Positions 3,858 through 6,798 of a stretch of DNA of 6,798 nt are shown in pieces. This stretch comes from Actinomycetota bacterium (GTDB lineage Bacteria > Actinomycetota > Coriobacteriia > Anaerosomatales > Anaerosomataceae): assembly GCA_011372845.1 (NCBI GenBank), contig DSAI01000173.1:1-6798 (forward strand), written 5' to 3'. Both the position numbers and the translations under genes were made by a program. The notes beneath the pieces were generated by a model, which worked only from the letters and a program-made list of their open reading frames with translations, ran no database searches and was not told the origin of the DNA. The stretch's first letter is position 1. Every line of letters starts with the position of its first letter.

Positions 3858-6299
3858 ATGCGTGTATCGCTCACATGGCTCAAGGAACTCGTGGACGTCA
3901 CCCTGCCCGTCGACAAGCTGTGCGAACGGCTCGACATGACCGGCACCAAGGTCGAGGCGGTCCACACACTCGGCGCCGCACTCGATGGTGTCGTTGTGGG
4001 TCAGGTCATAACCAAGGAACAACATCCCGACGCCGACAGGCTGTCGTACTGCTCCGTGGACGTGGGCGCCGACGAACCACTGAACATCGTCTGCGGCGCA
4101 ACCAACTTCGAGGCCGGCGACAAGGTCCCGGTGGCGCAGGTGGGCACGACGCTTCCCGGCGGCGTGACGATCAAACGGGCGAAGCTCCGTGGTCTGGTCT
4201 CCGAGGGAATGATGTGCTCGCCAACGGAGATCGGGGTGGGCGGCGAGGGCAGCGGCCTGCTGATCCTCGATCCCGATGCGCCGGTAGGCGAGCCGTTCGC
4301 CGAGTACTACGGCATCGCAGACACCGTGTTGGAGCTCGAGGTCACCCCGAACCGCCCCGACTGCCTGTCGATGGTGGGTGTGGCTCGCGAGGTGGCGGCC
4401 ATCACAGGGGCCACGTTCACCGTTCCCGCCTCGGCGCCGGCGGAGGAGGGCGCGCCCGCCGCAGATCTCGTGAGCGTGGAGATCGAGGACGGCGCTCTGT
4501 GTCCCAGGTACACGGCGCGGGTGATCCGCGGTGTCAAGGTGGGGCCGTCACCCGCCTGGCTCGCCGAGCGCGTGGCTGCGGCCGGCGCTCGTCCGGTCAA
4601 CAACGTGGTCGACGTCACCAACTACATCCTCTTCGAACTCGGCCAGCCGCTGCACGCCTTCGATCTGGCTACGCTCGCCAAGCGCGACGGGGTCGCGGCG
4701 GTAACGGTCCGGGCGGCACGCGAGGACGAGACGATCCGCACGCTCGATGGGCAGGAGCGGCGTCTCGCGAGCGACACGCTCCTGATAACCGACGACGATG
4801 GTCCCGTCGCTCTCGCGGGTGTGATGGGCGGCGAGGAGACCGAGGTCTCCGAGGCCACGACCGACATCCTTCTGGAGTCGGCGTGCTTCGATACGGCGTC
4901 GATCAGCCGCACGAGCCGCCGGCTCGGACTCATCTCGGAGTCCTCGCTCCGGTACGAGCGCGGCGTGGATCCCGATCTCGCGAGCCGTGCGTCGGACCGG
5001 GCGGCCGCGCTGATCGCCGAAGTGGCCGGTGGCACGGTGGCTCCGGGCCTCGTGGACGCCTATCCGGGCCAGCGTGCGCCGCTGCAGCTGCGACTGCGGA
5101 CCGGACGCGTGAACGCCTTGCTGGGCACGGATCTGGAGACTCCGGCCATCGCGACGCTCCTTCGGCCGCTCGGGCTCTCAGCAGAGGGTTCCGGAGACGA
5201 ACTCGAGGTCGTGGCGCCCGGTTTCCGGCCTGATCTTGAGCGGGAGGTCGACCTCATCGAGGAGGTCGCGCGCCTGTACGGACTCGAGAACATCACGTCG
5301 ACCTTGCCGGGCGGCGGCGGGCGGATCGGCGGGAGGACGTCCCGTCAGCGCTTCGTGTCGCGCATCGGGTCGGTGCTGCGTGCGGCGGGCCTCGATGAAC
5401 ACGTGGGGTACTCGTTCGGGGATCCCGCCGACCTGGACCGTTTGGGCTGGGAGCTCGCTCCGGACGAACTGCTGGTCGAGCTGATCAACCCCATGTCCGA
5501 GGAGCAGGCGGTCATGCGTTGGACGCTCACCTCGAGTCTGCTGCGAGCACTCTCTCACAATCAGCGCCGTGGGATCGCCGATGTGCACCTCTACGAGATG
5601 GGCACGGTGTTCATCACATCCGAGGGTCGAAAGCAGCCCAAGGAGCGGCTGATGGCCGCTGGCGTGCTGGCCGGCTCGTGGGTCCGTCCGGGATGGAACG
5701 AGCCGGCGCCGGGGCTCGACTTCTTCGACGGCAAGGGCGTTCTTGCGTCCCTGCTCGAAGCGCTGGGCGTCGAACGCTGGAGCGTGCGTGCGGCGGAACG
5801 GTCCTGGTTGCAGCCGGGTCGTACGGCCGAGGTCATCGTTCGCGGTGACGTGGTCGGTTGGCTCGGAGAGGTGTCGGCCGACGTGCTCGAACGATTCGAC
5901 GCCAGCGGACCGGCGACGCTCTTCGAGATATCCGTTCCCGCGCTCCTGAAGGCCGCTTCGAAGGTGACGACCACGTTCAAGGAGATTCCGCGTCATCCGG
6001 CGGCCGCCCTGGATCTCGCGCTCGTGGTGCCTGAGGACGTGACATCCGAACGTGTCGTCTCGGCCATCGAATCCGCGGGCGGTGCCCTCCTTGAGTCGGT
6101 GCGCCTGTTCGACGTGTACCGCGACCCCGAAGGCGTTGAGGACCCGGAACGGCGGCTTCCGGAAGGTACGAAGAGCCTCGCGTTCTCGCTCACATACCGC
6201 GCGGCGGACAAGACGCTCTCAGATGCCGACGTGCGGCCGGTGCATGACAAGCTCGTGCGCAAGGTGTGCGCTGTCGTGGGCGGCGAGGTGCGCAGCTGA
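3858..6299 (+). CDS. pheT: phenylalanyl-tRNA synthetase beta subunit
   Basis: Large subunit of the alpha2-beta2 synthetase; it binds tRNA-Phe and edits Tyr-tRNA-Phe. 813 residues, near the usual 790-830. The N-terminus MRVSLTWLKELVDV leads into the EMAP-like tRNA-binding domain (about 40-150, with KEQHPDADRLSYC, KRAKLRGLVSEGMMCS). B3/B4 editing region about 210-400, with NNVVDVTNYILFELGQPLHAFD, GVMGGEETEV, LLESACFD, and SRRLGLISESSLRYERGVD. His267 and Glu340 lie where editing-site residues occur in the family. B5 domain about 405-478 (FRPDLEREVDLIEEVARLYG, the acidic Mg site). Inactive synthetase-like core about 495-690. C-terminal FDX-ACB anticodon-binding domain about 705-813 (PRHPAAALDLALVV, SLAFSLTYRAADKTLSDADV). 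GAGGAAGGA (3842-3850) precedes the ATG by 7 nt. Co-transcribed with pheS. Confidence 0.97.
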   Translation: MRVSLTWLKELVDVTLPVDKLCERLDMTGTKVEAVHTLGAALDGVVVGQVITKEQHPDADRLSYCSVDVGADEPLNIVCGATNFEAGDKVPVAQVGTTLPGGVTIKRAKLRGLVSEGMMCSPTEIGVGGEGSGLLILDPDAPVGEPFAEYYGIADTVLELEVTPNRPDCLSMVGVAREVAAITGATFTVPASAPAEEGAPAADLVSVEIEDGALCPRYTARVIRGVKVGPSPAWLAERVAAAGARPVNNVVDVTNYILFELGQPLHAFDLATLAKRDGVAAVTVRAAREDETIRTLDGQERRLASDTLLITDDDGPVALAGVMGGEETEVSEATTDILLESACFDTASISRTSRRLGLISESSLRYERGVDPDLASRASDRAAALIAEVAGGTVAPGLVDAYPGQRAPLQLRLRTGRVNALLGTDLETPAIATLLRPLGLSAEGSGDELEVVAPGFRPDLEREVDLIEEVARLYGLENITSTLPGGGGRIGGRTSRQRFVSRIGSVLRAAGLDEHVGYSFGDPADLDRLGWELAPDELLVELINPMSEEQAVMRWTLTSSLLRALSHNQRRGIADVHLYEMGTVFITSEGRKQPKERLMAAGVLAGSWVRPGWNEPAPGLDFFDGKGVLASLLEALGVERWSVRAAERSWLQPGRTAEVIVRGDVVGWLGEVSADVLERFDASGPATLFEISVPALLKAASKVTTTFKEIPRHPAAALDLALVVPEDVTSERVVSAIESAGGALLESVRLFDVYRDPEGVEDPERRLPEGTKSLAFSLTYRAADKTLSDADVRPVHDKLVRKVCAVVGGEVRS

Positions 6300-6307
6300 T
6301 ACGTCTT

Positions 6308-6341
6308 CCCGTCCGGATAGGCGGGCGGGGTGCGGGTGTTT
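6308..6341 (+). terminator. possible weak terminator after pheT
   Basis: CCCGTC (6308-6313) pairs with GGCGGG (6320-6325), including one G-U pair, across a 6-nt loop, starting 9 nt after the pheT stop. The run that follows is G-rich and only reaches TGTTT at 6337-6341, so the structure is poor for an intrinsic terminator. Transcription of pheST may partly run into argC. Confidence 0.25.
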
Positions 6342-6358
6342 GGCGATGCGAACGGCAG

Positions 6359-6380
6359 TATACGCACAAATTGTGCATAT
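6359..6380. promoter_or_regulatory. palindromic operator candidate upstream of argC (possible ArgR site)
   Basis: GCACAA-A-TTGTGC (6364-6376) is a perfect inverted repeat, and flanking ATA/TAT bases extend the symmetry after one mismatch on each side. It lies 70 nt before argC in the most AT-rich part of the window. ArgR represses arginine genes in many bacteria through palindromes built on TGCAT/ATGCA-like halves; the right half here contains TGCAT and the left ACGCA, but the centre is odd-numbered and the match to known ARG boxes is loose. A regulator of argC is plausible; naming it ArgR is inference. Confidence 0.45.
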
Positions 6381-6384
6381 TGCT

Positions 6385-6412
6385 TGCGAATATTCTCACA
6401 GAAGCGTATTCT
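6385..6412 (+). promoter_or_regulatory. candidate argC promoter
   Basis: TTGCGA (6385-6390) and TATTCT (6407-6412) are spaced by 16 nt, a fair sigma-70-like match. A second TATTCT at 6391-6396 is an alternative -10 without a good -35. With the first pair the transcript would begin near 6419, inside the inverted repeat; with the second it would begin near 6403 and contain the whole hairpin. The choice between them changes how the repeat would act. Confidence 0.4.
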
Positions 6413-6444
6413 GTCCTCCTGATCGACGATTGGGAGGACAGAAT
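6408..6444 (+). repeat. long inverted repeat overlapping the argC Shine-Dalgarno
   Basis: ATTCTGTCCTCC (6408-6419) is the exact reverse complement of 6433-6444. The stem can extend inward by two G-U pairs and ATC/GAT, giving 17 pairs around a GAC triloop. The 3' arm contains GGAGG (6433-6437), the ribosome site of argC, and the 5' arm holds CCTCC, an anti-Shine-Dalgarno-like sequence. In RNA this fold would hide the ribosome site; as DNA it could be a dimeric repressor operator overlapping a -10 hexamer. The GTG start is 2 nt downstream. Confidence 0.8.
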
Positions 6445-6445
6445 C

Positions 6446-6798
6446 GTGCTATCGGCAGCCATCATCGGGGCCGCGGGATACGCGGGGGCCGAACTCACAC
6501 GGCTACTGCTTGGACATCCGTCATTCGAGCTCGTGGCCGTCACGTCCGATCGGGACCGGGGACGTCGGGTGTCGGAGCTGTACCCCGGGCTTGCGGCATG
6601 CGATCTGGTCTACGGTCCGCACGATGCAGCCGAAGTAGCTCGCATGGCCGAGGTCGTCTTCCTCGCCGTACCGCATACGGCCGCGATGGCGGTCGTACCC
6701 GCGCTGCTCGGGGCCGGGCTCACCGTCGTGGACGCGTCGGCCGACTTCCGGCTGCGCGACCCCGCTGTCTACGGCGCCTGGTACCAGTGCGAGCACAC
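6446..6798 (+). CDS. argC: N-acetyl-gamma-glutamyl-phosphate reductase, N-terminal part
   Basis: NADPH-dependent reductase of the third step of arginine biosynthesis (N-acetylglutamyl phosphate to the semialdehyde). The frame is open from the GTG to the window end, giving 117 codons; the gene is cut by the window edge. The N-terminal IIGAAGYAGAELTRLLLGHP carries the GxxGYxGxE NADP-binding turn (residues 8-16), followed by VTSDRDRGRRVSELYPGL, VVFLAVPHTAAM (70-81), and the family signature VVDASADFRLRDPAVYGAWY (94-113). The catalytic Cys, expected near residue 150, lies beyond the window. The GTG is favoured by GGAGGAC at 6433-6439 with about 8 nt of spacing and by alignment with the family start; no ATG lies nearby in frame. 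The position after pheT is the actinobacterial order, usually the first gene of an arg cluster. Confidence 0.95.
   Translation, partial: MLSAAIIGAAGYAGAELTRLLLGHPSFELVAVTSDRDRGRRVSELYPGLAACDLVYGPHDAAEVARMAEVVFLAVPHTAAMAVVPALLGAGLTVVDASADFRLRDPAVYGAWYQCEH

Noticed and set aside
3875..5233. 452-codon +2 frame inside pheT
   Set aside because: Arg/Gly-rich translation typical of an out-of-frame read of GC-rich DNA; pheT in the other frame is unambiguous.
5178..5996. 272-codon minus-strand frame opposite pheT
   Set aside because: Antisense to the conserved B5 and core domains of pheT, with no motif of its own.

Overview
This is a GC-rich, gene-dense, apparently chromosomal window in which every supported gene reads on the + strand. 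The order infC-rpmI-rplT ... pheS-pheT-argC is the conserved translation and arginine neighbourhood of Actinobacteria, where an rRNA methyltransferase gene commonly sits between rplT and pheS. The GC content, the Shine-Dalgarno-led genes, a T-box in front of pheS and a TasA/SipW-type pair together suggest a deep-branching, Coriobacteriia-like actinobacterium. That assignment is inference; no rRNA or other marker that would settle it is present.

Region by region: (1) 1-1354 is the infC-rpmI-rplT operon (IF3, L35, L20). It starts just after a T-tract that looks like the tail of an intrinsic terminator and ends at a strong 16-bp-stem terminator. The infC start is best read as the rare codon ATC at 61, preceded by a good Shine-Dalgarno. 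(2) 1355-2370 holds a short spacer with a GC palindrome, then a two-gene unit: a small secreted TasA/camelysin-like protein and, overlapping it by 20 nt, a very small ER/SipW-type signal peptidase with a Ser-His pair. (3) 2371-2718 is an extended -10 promoter followed by a full T-box riboswitch. It has a Stem I with a TTC (Phe) specifier, a Stem III, the T-box sequence, and mutually exclusive antiterminator and terminator helices. It controls pheS-pheT. (4) 2719-6299 encodes both subunits of phenylalanyl-tRNA synthetase, separated by a 77-nt gap with a hairpin and an overlapping palindrome. (5) 6300-6445 is the most AT-rich stretch. It has a palindromic operator candidate, -10-like hexamers and a long inverted repeat that pairs with the Shine-Dalgarno of argC. 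(6) argC runs from a GTG at 6446 off the window end.

The translation genes form a coherent housekeeping block (initiation, large ribosomal subunit, Phe-tRNA charging), with Phe-tRNA charging sensed by the T-box and arginine biosynthesis probably starting a new transcription unit at argC. The secreted-fibre/signal-peptidase pair is the accessory element, and appears to be a minimal, self-contained substrate-plus-peptidase cassette lodged in the housekeeping block. No mobile element, CRISPR array, tRNA or rRNA gene was seen.
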